A DNA stretch of 64,000 nt from Methylobacterium sp. J-088 (GTDB taxonomy: Bacteria > Pseudomonadota > Alphaproteobacteria > Rhizobiales > Beijerinckiaceae). Within the stretch, counting starts at the first letter, position 1; each line of letters starts with the position of its first letter. The notes beneath the pieces are model-generated. The model saw nothing but the letters and a program-made list of their open reading frames with translations, was not told the DNA's origin and made no database searches. Position numbers and translations under genes: made by a program. Of this stretch, positions 28,779 to 38,264 are shown in pieces. The DNA is taken from positions 48,486 to 112,485 of the forward strand of contig NZ_JAKSYH010000032.1 in assembly GCF_022829295.1 (NCBI RefSeq), written 5' to 3'.

Positions 28779-30284
28779 TCACGCTTCGTTGGTCTTCCAG
28801 TCGAACGACCGCTGCACCGCCCGGCCCCAGGCGGCGGCGATCTTTTCGCGTTGGCCGGCATCCATCTTCGGCGTCCAGCGCTTGTCGACGCCCCAGTTGC
28901 GCTTGAGGTCGTCGAGCCCTTTCCAGTAGCCGACCGCCAGACCCGCCGCGTAGGCGGCACCGAGGGCGGTGGTCTCGGCTACCTTCGGGCGGACCACCGG
29001 CACGTCGAGCATGTCGGCCTGGAACTGCATCAGCGTGTTGTTGGCGACCATGCCGCCATCGGCCCGCAACTCCTTGACGGGGATGCCGGAATCCTTGGCC
29101 ATCGCGTCCAGCACCTCGTGGGTCTGGAAGGCGGTCGCCTCCAGCACCGAGCGGGCGATGTGGCCGCGGTTGACGTAGCGGGTGAGCCCGATGATCAGCC
29201 CGCGGGCGCCCTCGTTCCAGTGCGGCGCGTAGAGCCCCGAGAAGGCCGGCACGAAATAGACGCCGCCATTGTCCTCGACCGTGGTGGCGAGCGTCTCGAC
29301 CTCGGCGGAATCCTTGATCATGTGCAGGTTGTCGCGCAGCCACTGCACCAGGGCGCCCGTGATGGCGATCGAGCCTTCGAGCGCGTAAGCGGGTTTTTGG
29401 CCGTCGAGGCGGTAGGCGAGCGTGGTGACGAGGCCAGCCTTCGAGGGGACCGGCTCAGTGCCGGTGTTCATCAGCGCGAAGCAGCCGGTGCCGTAGGTGT
29501 TCTTGGCCTCGCCGGGGCTGAAACAGGTCTGGCCGAACAGGGCCGCCTGCTGGTCGCCGAGGATACCGGCGATCGGCACGCCCGCGAACGGCGCCTTCGT
29601 CTGCCCGTAGACCTCGCTCGATGAGACGATTTTAGGGAGCATCGCCTTCGGGATGCCGAAGGTTTTGAGCATGCCCTCGTCCCATTCGAGGGTCTTCAGC
29701 GACATCAGCTGCGTGCGGCTGGCATTGGTCACGTCGGTGACGTGGAGGCCGCCCTCCGTCCCGCCGGTGAGGTTCCAGACGAGCCACGTGTCGATGTTGC
29801 CGAACAGCACGTCGCCAGCCTCGGCCTTCTCGCGGGCGCCCGGCACATGGTTGAGGAGCCAGCGGAGCTTGAGGCCCGAAAAATAACTCGCCAGCGGAAG
29901 GCCGGTGAGGTCGCGGAACCGGTCGCGGCCGCCGTCGCGGGCGAACTCGGCCACCAGCCGGTCGTTGCGGGTGTCCTGCCAGACCAGGGCGTTGTGCAGC
30001 GGCTTGCCGGTCGTCCGGTCCCAGATGACCGTGGTCTCGCGCTGGTTGGTGATGCCGATCGCCGCGAGGTCGGAGGGCTGGAGGCCGCCTTTCTCCAGCG
30101 CCTCACGCATCACGCCTTGGGTCTTCGTCCAGATCTCGGACGCGTCGTGCTCGACATGGCCCGGGGCCGGGTAGATCTGCGCGTGCTCGGCCTGGGCCAG
30201 CGTGATGACGCTGCCCTCCCGGTCGAACACCATGAAGCGGCTGCTGGTGGTGCCCTGATCGATGGCCCCGACGTAACGGCTCAT
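28779..30284 (-). CDS. glpK: Glycerol kinase
   Basis: The 501-residue FGGY-family kinase phosphorylates glycerol to glycerol-3-phosphate. It has the N-terminal phosphate-binding motif [11 protein letters not shown], the substrate residues around [32 protein letters not shown] and the second FGGY signature [26 protein letters not shown] lies six bases before the ATG. It sits between glpD and glpF in the glycerol operon. Confidence 0.97.
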   Translation of the reverse strand: MSRYVGAIDQGTTSSRFMVFDREGSVITLAQAEHAQIYPAPGHVEHDASEIWTKTQGVMREALEKGGLQPSDLAAIGITNQRETTVIWDRTTGKPLHNALVWQDTRNDRLVAEFARDGGRDRFRDLTGLPLASYFSGLKLRWLLNHVPGAREKAEAGDVLFGNIDTWLVWNLTGGTEGGLHVTDVTNASRTQLMSLKTLEWDEGMLKTFGIPKAMLPKIVSSSEVYGQTKAPFAGVPIAGILGDQQAALFGQTCFSPGEAKNTYGTGCFALMNTGTEPVPSKAGLVTTLAYRLDGQKPAYALEGSIAITGALVQWLRDNLHMIKDSAEVETLATTVEDNGGVYFVPAFSGLYAPHWNEGARGLIIGLTRYVNRGHIARSVLEATAFQTHEVLDAMAKDSGIPVKELRADGGMVANNTLMQFQADMLDVPVVRPKVAETTALGAAYAAGLAVGYWKGLDDLKRNWGVDKRWTPKMDAGQREKIAAAWGRAVQRSFDWKTNEA

Positions 30285-30337
30285 CGTTCCCTCCCCTGTT
30301 ATCCCGACCGGTCTGCGCCGGAGCGGGTCCGAAATCG

Positions 30338-31870
30338 TCAGGCCGCCTCGGCCCTGCGGTCGAGGTAGGCGGCAAGCCGCGCCGCGCTCTCCGCGCTCGT
30401 GCGCAGGCCGAGCTTCGAGCGCCGCCACAGGATGTCCTCGGCGGTGACCGCCCATTCCTCGGTGCGCAGGTAATCGACCTCCGCCGCCGTGAGCCCGCCA
30501 TCGAAGGCCTCGCCGAGGTCCGCCATCGAGCGGGCGGTCCCGACGATGTCGCGTGCCCGCGTGCCGTAGGCTCGGGCGAGGCGGCGGGCGGTCTCCTCCG
30601 GCAGGAACGGCTTTTCCGCCCGGAGCTTCGCCAGGAACGGGTCGAAGTCGGCATCCGCCATGGCGCCGCCCGGCAGAACCGCGTCCCCGGTCCAGGCCTT
30701 CTTGAGATGCGGGAAATACGGCTTCAGTTTCTCCAGCGCGTGCTCTGCGAGCCGCCGGTAGGTGGTGATCTTGCCGCCGAACACCGACAGCACGGCGGCC
30801 TTCCCGCCCTGGTCCTCGACGTCGAGGACGTAGTCGCGGGTCACCGCGGAGGCGTTCTCAGCTGCGTCGTCGTAGAGCGGGCGCACGCCCGAATAGCTCC
30901 AGACCACGTCGGACGGGGTGATCTGGGTGTCGAACGAGCGGTTGATGCAGCCGCAGAGGTAGTCGGTCTCCTCCGCGGAGATCGAGACCGGGCCGGGCTC
31001 CCCGTCATAGGGCACGTCGGTGGTGCCGATCAGCGTGAAGTCGCGCTCGTAGGGGATCGCGAAGATGATGCGCTTGTCGGGCTGCTGCAGGATGTAGGCC
31101 TGATCGCCCTCGAACAGGCGCTTGACCACGATGTGGCTGCCCTTGATCAGCCGCACCGCCGCCCGGCTGTTGAGGCCGAGCGTGCCGCCGAGCGTCGCGC
31201 TGACCCAGGGGCCGGCGGCGTTGATCACGGCCTTCGCTCGGATAGTCCGCTCGGAACCAGTGCGCTCGTCGCGCAGCGTGGCGACCCAGCCCTCGCCGTC
31301 GCGCCTTGCCGAGACCACGCCGGTGCGGGTGAGCACCGTGGCGCCGCGCTCGCGGGCATCCATGGCGTTGAGCACCACGAGGCGGCTGTCCTCGACCCAG
31401 CAGTCGGAATACACGAAGCCGCGCGTCAGGCGCTTCTGCAGCGGCGCGCCGTAGGCGGAGTTGCGCAGATCGACCCCGTGCGAGCCGGGCAGCGTGCGCA
31501 GGCGCGCGAGGTGATCGTACAGGAACAGGCCCAGCCGCAGCATCCAGGCCGGGCGCAGGCCCTCGTCGTGGGGCAGCACGAAGCGCAGCGGCCAGATCAC
31601 GTGGCGAGCGAGCCGCAGCAGCCGCTCGCGCTCGGCCAGCGCCTCTCGCACGAGGCGGAACTCGTAATATTCGAGGTAGCGCAGGCCGCCATGGATCAGC
31701 TTCGTCGAGGACGAGGAGGTGAACCCGGCCAGATCCCCGCGCTCGGCCAGCAGCACCGACAGGCCGCGGCCGGCCGCATCCCGGGCGATGCCGGTGCCGT
31801 TGATGCCGCCGCCGACGACCAGAAGTTCGTAGGCGTCGGACGGCTCGCGCTGGCGCGGTGCTGCCGCCAT
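30338..31870 (-). CDS. glpD: Aerobic glycerol-3-phosphate dehydrogenase
   Basis: The 510-residue membrane-associated flavoprotein oxidises glycerol-3-phosphate to DHAP and passes electrons to ubiquinone. Motifs: [20 protein letters not shown] for [23 protein letters not shown], and [12 protein letters not shown]. The start ATG has AGGAGG upstream. It follows glpR by 84 bp and precedes glpK by 53 bp. Confidence 0.97.
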   Translation of the reverse strand: MAAAPRQREPSDAYELLVVGGGINGTGIARDAAGRGLSVLLAERGDLAGFTSSSSTKLIHGGLRYLEYYEFRLVREALAERERLLRLARHVIWPLRFVLPHDEGLRPAWMLRLGLFLYDHLARLRTLPGSHGVDLRNSAYGAPLQKRLTRGFVYSDCWVEDSRLVVLNAMDARERGATVLTRTGVVSARRDGEGWVATLRDERTGSERTIRAKAVINAAGPWVSATLGGTLGLNSRAAVRLIKGSHIVVKRLFEGDQAYILQQPDKRIIFAIPYERDFTLIGTTDVPYDGEPGPVSISAEETDYLCGCINRSFDTQITPSDVVWSYSGVRPLYDDAAENASAVTRDYVLDVEDQGGKAAVLSVFGGKITTYRRLAEHALEKLKPYFPHLKKAWTGDAVLPGGAMADADFDPFLAKLRAEKPFLPEETARRLARAYGTRARDIVGTARSMADLGEAFDGGLTAAEVDYLRTEEWAVTAEDILWRRSKLGLRTSAESAARLAAYLDRRAEAA

Positions 31871-31927
31871 GGTTCCTCCTGCCCCGCCCCGATGGCGAGC
31901 TGGAGATATATTGACGCCGCCGAACGC

Positions 31928-31941
31928 TTTCGCAAGCGAAA
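31928..31941. promoter_or_regulatory. Inverted repeat in the glpR-glpD gap (possible operator)
   Basis: TTTCGC-AA-GCGAAA is a perfect 6-bp palindrome 58-71 bases upstream of the glpD start. An ATGTTCG half-site like that of the main GlpR operator lies close by at 31948-31954, overlapping the end of glpR. The position suits a second regulator site or promoter element. Confidence 0.4.
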
Positions 31942-31954
31942 AATTCGATGTTCG

Positions 31955-32776
31955 TTACGGTTCGTCGGTCCCGTCGGCGACCGCGAGGGTCACGCCCTGG
32001 CGCTCCAGCAACGCGACGATGTCCGGCGGCGGCGGCTGATCGGTGAATAAGGTGTCGATCTGATCGAGCCGCCCGACCTGTACCATCGGGCGCCGGGTGA
32101 ATTTGGTACGGTCCGCCACGAGGAAGGTTTTCCGCGCATGGGCCAGAATGGTCTGTGTCGCCCGCACCTCCTCGTAATCGTAGTCGAGGAGCGCGCCATC
32201 GGCGTCGATGCCGCTGATGCCGATGACCGCCACGTCGACCCGGAACTGGCTGAGGGTGTCGCAGGTGAGTTGGCCGAGCACCGCGCCGTCCCGGTTGCGC
32301 ACGGTGCCGCCCGCCACGACGATGCGGAACTCCGTGGCCTCCCCCAGGGAGAGCGCGACGTTGAGATTGTTGGTGATCACGCTGAGATCGTCGTGCCGGG
32401 TCAGCTCCCGGGCGACCGCTTCGGGCGTCGTGCCGATATTGATGAAGACCGAGCAATGCGACGGGATCCGGCTCGCTGCGAGCCGGCCGATCCGCGTTTT
32501 TTCCGGCAGCAAGGTCACCCGGCGGTCGGCGTAGTCGATGTTCTCGACGCTGGAGGGCAGGCCGCCGCCGCCGCGGTAGCGCTCCAGCCGGCCCTCGGCG
32601 CTCAGCTCGTTGAGATCGCGGCGGATCGTCTGGACGGTGACGCCGAACTGCGCCGCCAGGGCCTCGATGGTCACGAAGCCCCGCTGGCGTACCGCCGCCA
32701 CGATGGCGCTGCGCCGTCCCTCGACGCCGGTCGCCTCGATCCTGTCCTCGGACCTCCGGTCGAGCGGTCGTGTCAT
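31955..32776 (-). CDS. glpR: DeoR-family glycerol operon repressor
   Basis: The 273-residue regulator has an N-terminal DeoR helix-turn-helix (FVTIEALAAQFGVTVQTIRR) and a DeoRC sensor domain (VFINIGTTPEAVARELTR, SVITNNLNVA, DVAVIGISGIDADGALLDYD). It would repress the glp genes and release DNA on binding glycerol-3-phosphate. GGGAGG lies six bases before the ATG. It is first in the operon, and a perfect GlpR-type operator lies 55 bp upstream, indicating autoregulation. Confidence 0.93.
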   Translation of the reverse strand: MTRPLDRRSEDRIEATGVEGRRSAIVAAVRQRGFVTIEALAAQFGVTVQTIRRDLNELSAEGRLERYRGGGGLPSSVENIDYADRRVTLLPEKTRIGRLAASRIPSHCSVFINIGTTPEAVARELTRHDDLSVITNNLNVALSLGEATEFRIVVAGGTVRNRDGAVLGQLTCDTLSQFRVDVAVIGISGIDADGALLDYDYEEVRATQTILAHARKTFLVADRTKFTRRPMVQVGRLDQIDTLFTDQPPPPDIVALLERQGVTLAVADGTDEP

Positions 32777-32830
32777 CGTTCCTCCCGTCTTGTCCCGCCC
32801 AATCCATGGCGTACGCCCGGACGCGGGGCG

Positions 32831-32848
32831 ATGTTCGGTTTCGAACAT
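32831..32848. promoter_or_regulatory. GlpR-type operator
   Basis: ATGTTCG-GTTT-CGAACAT has perfect 7-bp arms and a 4-bp centre. Its half-sites equal the E. coli GlpR half-site (ATGTTCG...CGAACAT). It sits 55 bp upstream of the glpR start codon, consistent with repression of the whole glpR-glpD-glpK transcript. Confidence 0.78.
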
Positions 32849-33001
32849 TTTTACAGTGATGTCCGTCTGCGCGTGAGCGTGAACCGCGTGTGACGATCCG
32901 GCAAGGCTCAACGCGGGCCGACAGGAGCGCGTTCTGCGCAGACGGTCAGGTGAGGTATAATTCCGATGCTCGCCGCCGTGCCCGGCGGAGGTGCAGATAC
33001 G

Positions 33002-33031
33002 AAAAAGGCCTGCCGCGGCTGCGGCAGGCCT
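33002..33031 (-). terminator. Intrinsic terminator
   Basis: Read on the minus strand, AGGCCTGCCGC, a 4-base loop and GCGGCAGGCCT form a perfect 11-bp stem followed by TTTTT. It ends the small secreted-protein gene at 33076-33321, 45 bp downstream of its stop. Confidence 0.88.
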
Positions 33032-33075
33032 GATCGAGCGGGCTCGACCGCCCTGTGGCGGCGAGCGCCGCGGCC

Positions 33076-33321
33076 TCACATGTGGTGGCGCATCCGGCGG
33101 TGATGCTTCATCCGCTTGTGCTTCATCATGCGCTGACGCATCATCGGCCGGGCCGGAGCGGCGCCCTGCTCCATTGCCGCAGCCTCGCCAGCGCGCTCCA
33201 TGCCGCCGCGTGGGCCGCCGGCCTGCGAACCAGAGCTGTTGTAGGGCGAATTCCCCTGGGCGTAGGCGGAGCCTGCGAGGAGCGTCAGCGACGCGGCGGC
33301 CAACAGAAGTTTCCTCATCAT
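33076..33321 (-). CDS. Small secreted protein with His/Met-rich tail
   Basis: The product (about 81 residues) has a signal peptide (MMRKLLLAAASLTLLAGSAY, cut after AYA) and a C-terminal tail rich in Met, His, Lys and Arg (RQRMMKHKRMKHHRRMRHHM). Two adjacent ATGs at 33321 and 33318 follow AGGGA; the second has the better spacing. The tail could bind metal (copper-like Met/His ligands), by inference only. It has its own terminator, so it is monocistronic. Confidence 0.68.
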   Translation of the reverse strand: MMRKLLLAAASLTLLAGSAYAQGNSPYNSSGSQAGGPRGGMERAGEAAAMEQGAAPARPMMRQRMMKHKRMKHHRRMRHHM

Positions 33322-33529
33322 CAATCCCTGGCATAGACCGACGCAGGCGAGGCGCCGACCATCATAGATGCGGCGCTGCTGCGTCGGAAAATAAGCGGCC
33401 AAGCCAAGACTTGGTTCCCGTCGCCGCTCCGCGCCCGCGGCGTGATTGCCGGGATCATGAACACAGCCTATTGCGCCCTTCGTGTCGTCCGGGATCCGAC
33501 GGACGATCAGGGGGGGGGAGCGGACGACC

Positions 33530-34024
33530 TTGGCCAGCAACGGGACGGCCTATCTCCTCCTCGACGTCGCGGGAACGCCCTGCGCCTTGCCGCGCGACGC
33601 GGTTTCCGAGGTGCTGCCGCTGCCGGATCTCCACGCCCCGCCCGCGGCCGGAGGCTGGCTGACGGGCTTCCTCAATCTCGGTGGGGCGCCGGTGCCGGTG
33701 ATCGACCTCGCGTCCCTTCTCGGCCTGCGTCCGGCGGGGGCGCCGGCCGGCCTCTACGCGCACCTCGTCCTCGTCCGGGACGAGGGCGTCGCGTATTGCG
33801 TGGATCGGGCCGCCGACCTCGTCACCGTACCCGACTCCGCGATCCGCCCGGCCGGCGAGGACGGGACGCTCAACGGCTGCGTAGCGGCCGAACTCGTTCT
33901 CGGCGAGTGCCTCATCCACGCGCTGGCGCCAGCGCGCCTGCTGACCGCGCAGGAGCGGGCCCGGGTCGCTGCGCTCGCCCGGGCCGCCGCCGAGCGCCTC
34001 GCTGCCCTGCCCGTTTCCGCCTGA
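33530..34024 (+). CDS. CheW-like coupling protein, first of the Che3/Wsp-type operon
   Basis: The 164-residue protein has the CheW fold: AYLLLDVAGTPCALPRDAVSEV, GFLNLGGAPVPVIDLASLL and LVLVRDEGVAYCVDRAADLV. It links chemoreceptors to CheA. I place the start at TTG 33530 because GGGGGAG lies nine bases upstream and the conserved fold follows at once; an ATG frame from 33482 adds only non-conserved Arg-rich residues. The ribosome-binding site overlaps a run of nine G. It corresponds in position to WspB. Confidence 0.85.
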   Translation: MASNGTAYLLLDVAGTPCALPRDAVSEVLPLPDLHAPPAAGGWLTGFLNLGGAPVPVIDLASLLGLRPAGAPAGLYAHLVLVRDEGVAYCVDRAADLVTVPDSAIRPAGEDGTLNGCVAAELVLGECLIHALAPARLLTAQERARVAALARAAAERLAALPVSA

Positions 34025-34030
34025 CCCGCG

Positions 34031-35551
34031 ATGTCCCGTCCGGGCCCGCCCTGCCCCGATCCGGGGGCCGATCCCGCCTACGCGGCGCTGAAGGCGCGGA
34101 TCATCGCGCGCACCGGCCATCACTACTACGTCGACAAGGACGATCTCCTGATCGAGCGTCTGCGTCGGCGCTTCCGCGAGATGGCGGCGGCCGATTGCGC
34201 GGCCTATGCCGCCCTCCTGTCGGACGGCGCCCAGGGGGAGGCCGAATGGGCGCGCCTCGAGGCCGAGATCACCGTCGGCGAGACGTTCTTCTTCCGCTAC
34301 GCCGAGCAGTTCCAGGCGTTGCGCGAGCGGATCCTGCCGGCGTTGATCGCGGCCCGCGCGTCCGAGCGGACGCTGCGGATCTGGTCTGCGGGCTGCTCGA
34401 CCGGGGCCGAGCCCTATTCCCTGTCGATCCTGGTGCAGGAGTTGCTGGGCGACGCTCTGCCGAACTGGCGGGTCTCGATCCTCGCAACCGACATCAGCGC
34501 CGAGGCGCTCGCCACCGCCCGCGCCGCCGAATACGGCCGCTGGGCCCTGCGCACGATGCCGCCGGCGGAGCGGCTGCGCTACTTCACCCGCCTGCCCCCG
34601 GCGCCCGGGATCCGGCGGGAGGGCGGCTATGCCCTGCGCCCGGAATTCCGGGGTCTGGTGCGGTTCGAGCGCGGCAACCTGCTCACCCTCGCCGATCCGC
34701 AGGCGCAGGACGGCGAGCGGTTCGACCTGATCCTCTGCCGGAACGTGCTGATCTACTTCGACGCCCGGACGGTCGCCGCGGTGGTTCGCGGCCTCGGCCG
34801 CAGGCTGCGGCCGGACGGCTGGCTGCTCCTCGGCCACGCCGAGCCGAGCCCCGCCTTCGCGGGATTCCTCGATGCGGTCAGCCTGCCTGGGACCGTCGCC
34901 TATCGCACCCTGTCCGATACGCCGGCGTTGCCGCCCGTCGTGCTCGCTGAACCGGAACTCCGGTCGATCGTGCCACCGGTGGTGCGCGGCGGCGCGCTCG
35001 CGGATGCGCCGCTTCCGGACGCCCCGGGGCTGCCCGCCGTGTCTGCCGACGAGGCGGTGCCGCGCGCCGTTCCATCGGCCGGCGCGGCGCTGCGCGCACA
35101 GGCTGTCTCATATCACGACGTGTCCGATCATGCCGTGTCCGAGCGTGATCGCATCCGCGTCCTCGCAGATGCCGGGGATACCGGGTCGGCATGGCGGGCG
35201 CTGCGCATTGCCCTCGACCGCGATCCGACCGATCCGGCCCTGCGATTCTACGAGGGTCTCCTCGCCCGGGCACTGGGCCGCGATGCGGAAGCCGAGCGGG
35301 CGCTGCGGGCGGCCCTTTATCTCGACCGGGGCTTCGTGATGGCCCACTACCATCTCGGCCTGCTGCTGATCGCCCTCGATCGCCCCAGCGAGGCGGCCCG
35401 CGCCCTCGACAACGCGATCGCGCTGAGCCAAGCCCTCGCCGAAGCCCTGGGATCCGACACGGTGCTGCCTGAGGGCGACGGCGTGTCCGCCGGGGATGTC
35501 GCTGTTGGGGCTGCCGCGGCCCGCGCGGCGCTCGGCCGCAGGAGTTCCTGA
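34031..35551 (+). CDS. CheR-type receptor methyltransferase with C-terminal TPRs
   Basis: The 506-residue protein methylates chemoreceptor glutamates using SAM. The N-terminal CheR domain is followed by the SAM site IWSAGCSTGAEPYSLSI, ILATDISAEALATAR and LILCRNVLIYFD. After a Pro/Ala linker, residues about 370-470 form tetratricopeptide repeats (DPALRFYEGLLARALGRDAE, AHYHLGLLLIALDRPSEAAR). This CheR-TPR form is typical of WspC and of alternative-function systems. It starts 6 bp after the cheW stop. Confidence 0.93.
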   Translation: MSRPGPPCPDPGADPAYAALKARIIARTGHHYYVDKDDLLIERLRRRFREMAAADCAAYAALLSDGAQGEAEWARLEAEITVGETFFFRYAEQFQALRERILPALIAARASERTLRIWSAGCSTGAEPYSLSILVQELLGDALPNWRVSILATDISAEALATARAAEYGRWALRTMPPAERLRYFTRLPPAPGIRREGGYALRPEFRGLVRFERGNLLTLADPQAQDGERFDLILCRNVLIYFDARTVAAVVRGLGRRLRPDGWLLLGHAEPSPAFAGFLDAVSLPGTVAYRTLSDTPALPPVVLAEPELRSIVPPVVRGGALADAPLPDAPGLPAVSADEAVPRAVPSAGAALRAQAVSYHDVSDHAVSERDRIRVLADAGDTGSAWRALRIALDRDPTDPALRFYEGLLARALGRDAEAERALRAALYLDRGFVMAHYHLGLLLIALDRPSEAARALDNAIALSQALAEALGSDTVLPEGDGVSAGDVAVGAAAARAALGRRSS

Positions 35552-35700
35552 TCGTGCGGAGTCACAGGTCGTTGTCGGAGAGCGCTGATGATCGGCCGCG
35601 CGTTCCCCTCCCCCCGCGGGGGCTTGCGGACTCACACATTGGGTTTTGGGATCATCGTTCGGTTGTCGTATCTGGCGGTCCAGATCTGACCGGCGCACTT

Positions 35701-35875
35701 CCTCCCCCCACCGCGGGGGAGGGTACCCTGCGAAGCAGGGGGGGAGAGGGGAACCCGGTTTCCGGAATAGGTGGGACCTTCATGAAGGCCAGCGCTCTGT
35801 CCTGCACCGTGGCTCCCCTCTCCCGACCCCCTTCGGGGGCCGCCCTCCCCCGCAGAAGGGGGAGGGAGACGCACG
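35701..35875. repeat. Large inverted-repeat element, copy 2
   Basis: Related to 28581-28760. The left arm (35701-35753) and right arm (about 35812-35870) are inverted and flank a centre containing CTGTCCTGCACCGTGGCTCC. It lies inside the chemosensory operon, in the 358-bp gap between cheR and the second cheW, where nothing else is recognisable apart from a short C/G-rich run at 35603-35622. Confidence 0.8.
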
Positions 35876-35909
35876 TCGTTCCAACCGCTGCTCCACTTCT
35901 CAACCCGCG

Positions 35910-36488
35910 ATGCCCGACCATCGTGGCGCCCTAATGGAACCGAGCGCCACCAGACAGGATCCGGGCGCGGCCTCGCGCCTCCGATCGGAACACGAACTCC
36001 GGGCCGAGCGCACCGCAGCGCTGGCCCGACGCGGTATCCGCGCTTCGAACATCGATGCCGGCCTCGACCACCTTGTCTGCGCCTGCGGGAGCGAACGCTA
36101 CGGCCTGCCGCTGAAAGCCGTCGCGCAGGTCCTGCCGATGCGCCCCCTCACGCCCATGCCGGGCGCGGTGCCGTCGCTCATCGGCCTCATCGCCCTTTCG
36201 GGGCGGATCGTCGGCGTGCTCGGCCTCGCCCGGGCGCTCGGCCGGCCGGAATCCGCGGGCGAGCCCGGTCACGTCGTGGTGCTGCGCGGAACCCCCGCCC
36301 ATCAGCCCCTCGCCCTGGCGGTCGATCGGGTGCTTGGGATCGCCCCCGCGGCGGCGACGTCGGCAACGAATCCCGGCGGGTTGGGCAACGAGGTCGCTTC
36401 GGGCTATGCCCCCGGCGTGGCAGGTGCCGACCGACCGGATTTCGTCATCATCGATCTTCCCCGCCTCCTGCGTCGCGCCCTGCCCTGA
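35910..36488 (+). CDS. CheW-like coupling protein, second of the operon
   Basis: About 192 residues: a charged N-terminal extension (RSEHELRAERTAALARRGIR) then a CheW domain (HLVCACGSERYGLPLKAVAQ, GLIALSGRIVGVLGLARALG). The extended N-terminus resembles WspD. Starts at ATG 35910 or ATG 35934 are both possible; neither has a clear ribosome-binding site. A large repeat element separates it from cheR, so expression may depend on read-through of that hairpin. Confidence 0.85.
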   Translation: MPDHRGALMEPSATRQDPGAASRLRSEHELRAERTAALARRGIRASNIDAGLDHLVCACGSERYGLPLKAVAQVLPMRPLTPMPGAVPSLIGLIALSGRIVGVLGLARALGRPESAGEPGHVVVLRGTPAHQPLALAVDRVLGIAPAAATSATNPGGLGNEVASGYAPGVAGADRPDFVIIDLPRLLRRALP

Positions 36489-36577
36489 CGGGCTCGCGAA
36501 GCAGGTTCCGCAGACACAGCCGCTGGTCTTCTCGAGACCTGCGCCCCACCACGCCCCCAATCGGAGCCAGCCCGACC

Positions 36578-38251
36578 GTGAATCTCTCGATCGGTAGACG
36601 CATCCTCCTCGGCTTCTTCGCCGTAACGGTCGTGATCGTGGCGCTCGGCCTCTATGCGCTCGAGCAGATCGGCGCGGTGCGCGACACGACCGACGCGATC
36701 GTGCGGCGCGATATGACGGTGCTGCGCCAGATCGACGACCTGGGCAACGAGGCCCGCGATCTCGGCCTGCTGCGCCGGACCGCCGTGATCGCGATGCTGA
36801 CGTCGACGCAGGGCCGCCAGGCGCGCACTGACGACACCGTGGCGGCCTGGCGCCAGACCGCCACCCAGATCGAGAACCGGCTCGCCACCACGATCCAGCT
36901 CTCCACCGAGTACCGTGCCTACTCGGCCTCAACCGAGCGTGTGGCCGCCTGGGACCGGATCGCCGCCGCGGCGGCCGACGTCCAGCGCACCTTCCGCGAG
37001 GTCAAGAGCCTCGGCGAGGTGCAATTCGCGGCCATCGCCAAGCAGGATGTCGCCGGCGTCGAGGCCCGCAACGACGAGATCGCCCGGCTCCAGACGCCTT
37101 TCCTGGAGGGGATCAGGAACCTCAGGACCCTGCTCGACGGTGGCATGGCACTGGGCCAGCGTGCCGCCCAGGAGGTCTACGATCGCTCCCGCCTCTCGAT
37201 CTACCTGACGCTTGCCGCCGCGATTGTGCTGGCGATCCTGGTCACGTGGATGATCAGCCGCGCGGTGGTACGCCCGCTCGAGACCGTCATGGCCTTCGTG
37301 GAGCGGGTCGGCGGCGGGGACCTGTCGGGCAAGTTGCCGATGAGCGGGGGTGACGAGATCGGGCGGCTCGCCACCACGCTCAACGCCATGGTGGCCGGCC
37401 TCTCGGACCTCGCCAAGACCAACCGCGCGGCAACCGCCGACCTCAACGCCGCCGCGGCCGAGATCCGCGCCTCGGCCCAGGAGCAGGCGGCCTCGGTCGA
37501 GCAGCAATTCGCCGCCGTGCAGGAGACCGCCGCCACGGTCGACGAGATCACGCATTCGGGCGCCCAGATCGGCAAGCGCGCCACCGAGGTGATCGCCACC
37601 GCGCAGGCCACCGCCCAGACCTCCCGGCAGGGCCTGCGCGCCGTCTCCGACACCGCCAAGGCCATGGACGCGATCCGCGAGCAGGCCGAGGCGGTGGCCG
37701 GCAACATCGTCAGCCTGTCGGAGAAGACCCAGACGATCGGCGACATCATCGAGACGGTCAACGACATCTCGGAGCGCACGCATCTCCTCGCCCTCAACGC
37801 CGCCATCGAGGCGGCCGCGGCCGGCGAGAGCGGACGCAGCTTCGCGGTGGTCGCCTCCGAGATGAAGCTGCTCGCCGATCAGGCCAAGGCGGCGACCGGT
37901 CAGGTGCGCGGGATCCTGGGCGAGATCCAGCGGGGCATCAACACCTCGGTGATGCTCACCGAGGAGGCGGTCAAGCGCGCCGCCGCCGGCAAGGCCCGCT
38001 CGGACACGACGCAGCGGACCATCGAGGAGATCACCGCCCGGGTGGAGGAGAACGTCCAGACCTTCCAGCAGATCGTCGCCTCGACGAACCAGCAGCAGCT
38101 CGGCATCGAGCAGGTGATGGGCGCGCTCCAGAACATCCGGCAGGCGAGCCAGCAGACCGCGGCCGGCACGCGGCAGGTCGAGTCCGCCTCGGCCAACCTC
38201 ACGGAGCTGGCCCAGGCGCTGATGGCGCTCGCCGAACGCTACCGGCACTGA
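36578..38251 (+). CDS. Membrane chemoreceptor of the Che3/Wsp-type operon
   Basis: The 557-residue receptor has membrane helices at about 8-28 and 208-228, a 180-residue helical periplasmic four-helix-bundle-like domain, HAMP, and a long cytoplasmic coiled coil with the tip HLLALNAAIEAAAAGESGRS. The tip differs from the canonical [16 protein letters not shown], as in other alternative-function receptors (WspA type). It starts at GTG 36578. It is the presumed input of the operon; the signal is unknown. Confidence 0.93.
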   Translation: MNLSIGRRILLGFFAVTVVIVALGLYALEQIGAVRDTTDAIVRRDMTVLRQIDDLGNEARDLGLLRRTAVIAMLTSTQGRQARTDDTVAAWRQTATQIENRLATTIQLSTEYRAYSASTERVAAWDRIAAAAADVQRTFREVKSLGEVQFAAIAKQDVAGVEARNDEIARLQTPFLEGIRNLRTLLDGGMALGQRAAQEVYDRSRLSIYLTLAAAIVLAILVTWMISRAVVRPLETVMAFVERVGGGDLSGKLPMSGGDEIGRLATTLNAMVAGLSDLAKTNRAATADLNAAAAEIRASAQEQAASVEQQFAAVQETAATVDEITHSGAQIGKRATEVIATAQATAQTSRQGLRAVSDTAKAMDAIREQAEAVAGNIVSLSEKTQTIGDIIETVNDISERTHLLALNAAIEAAAAGESGRSFAVVASEMKLLADQAKAATGQVRGILGEIQRGINTSVMLTEEAVKRAAAGKARSDTTQRTIEEITARVEENVQTFQQIVASTNQQQLGIEQVMGALQNIRQASQQTAAGTRQVESASANLTELAQALMALAERYRH

Positions 38252-38264
38252 GGCCGGCCGCGCC

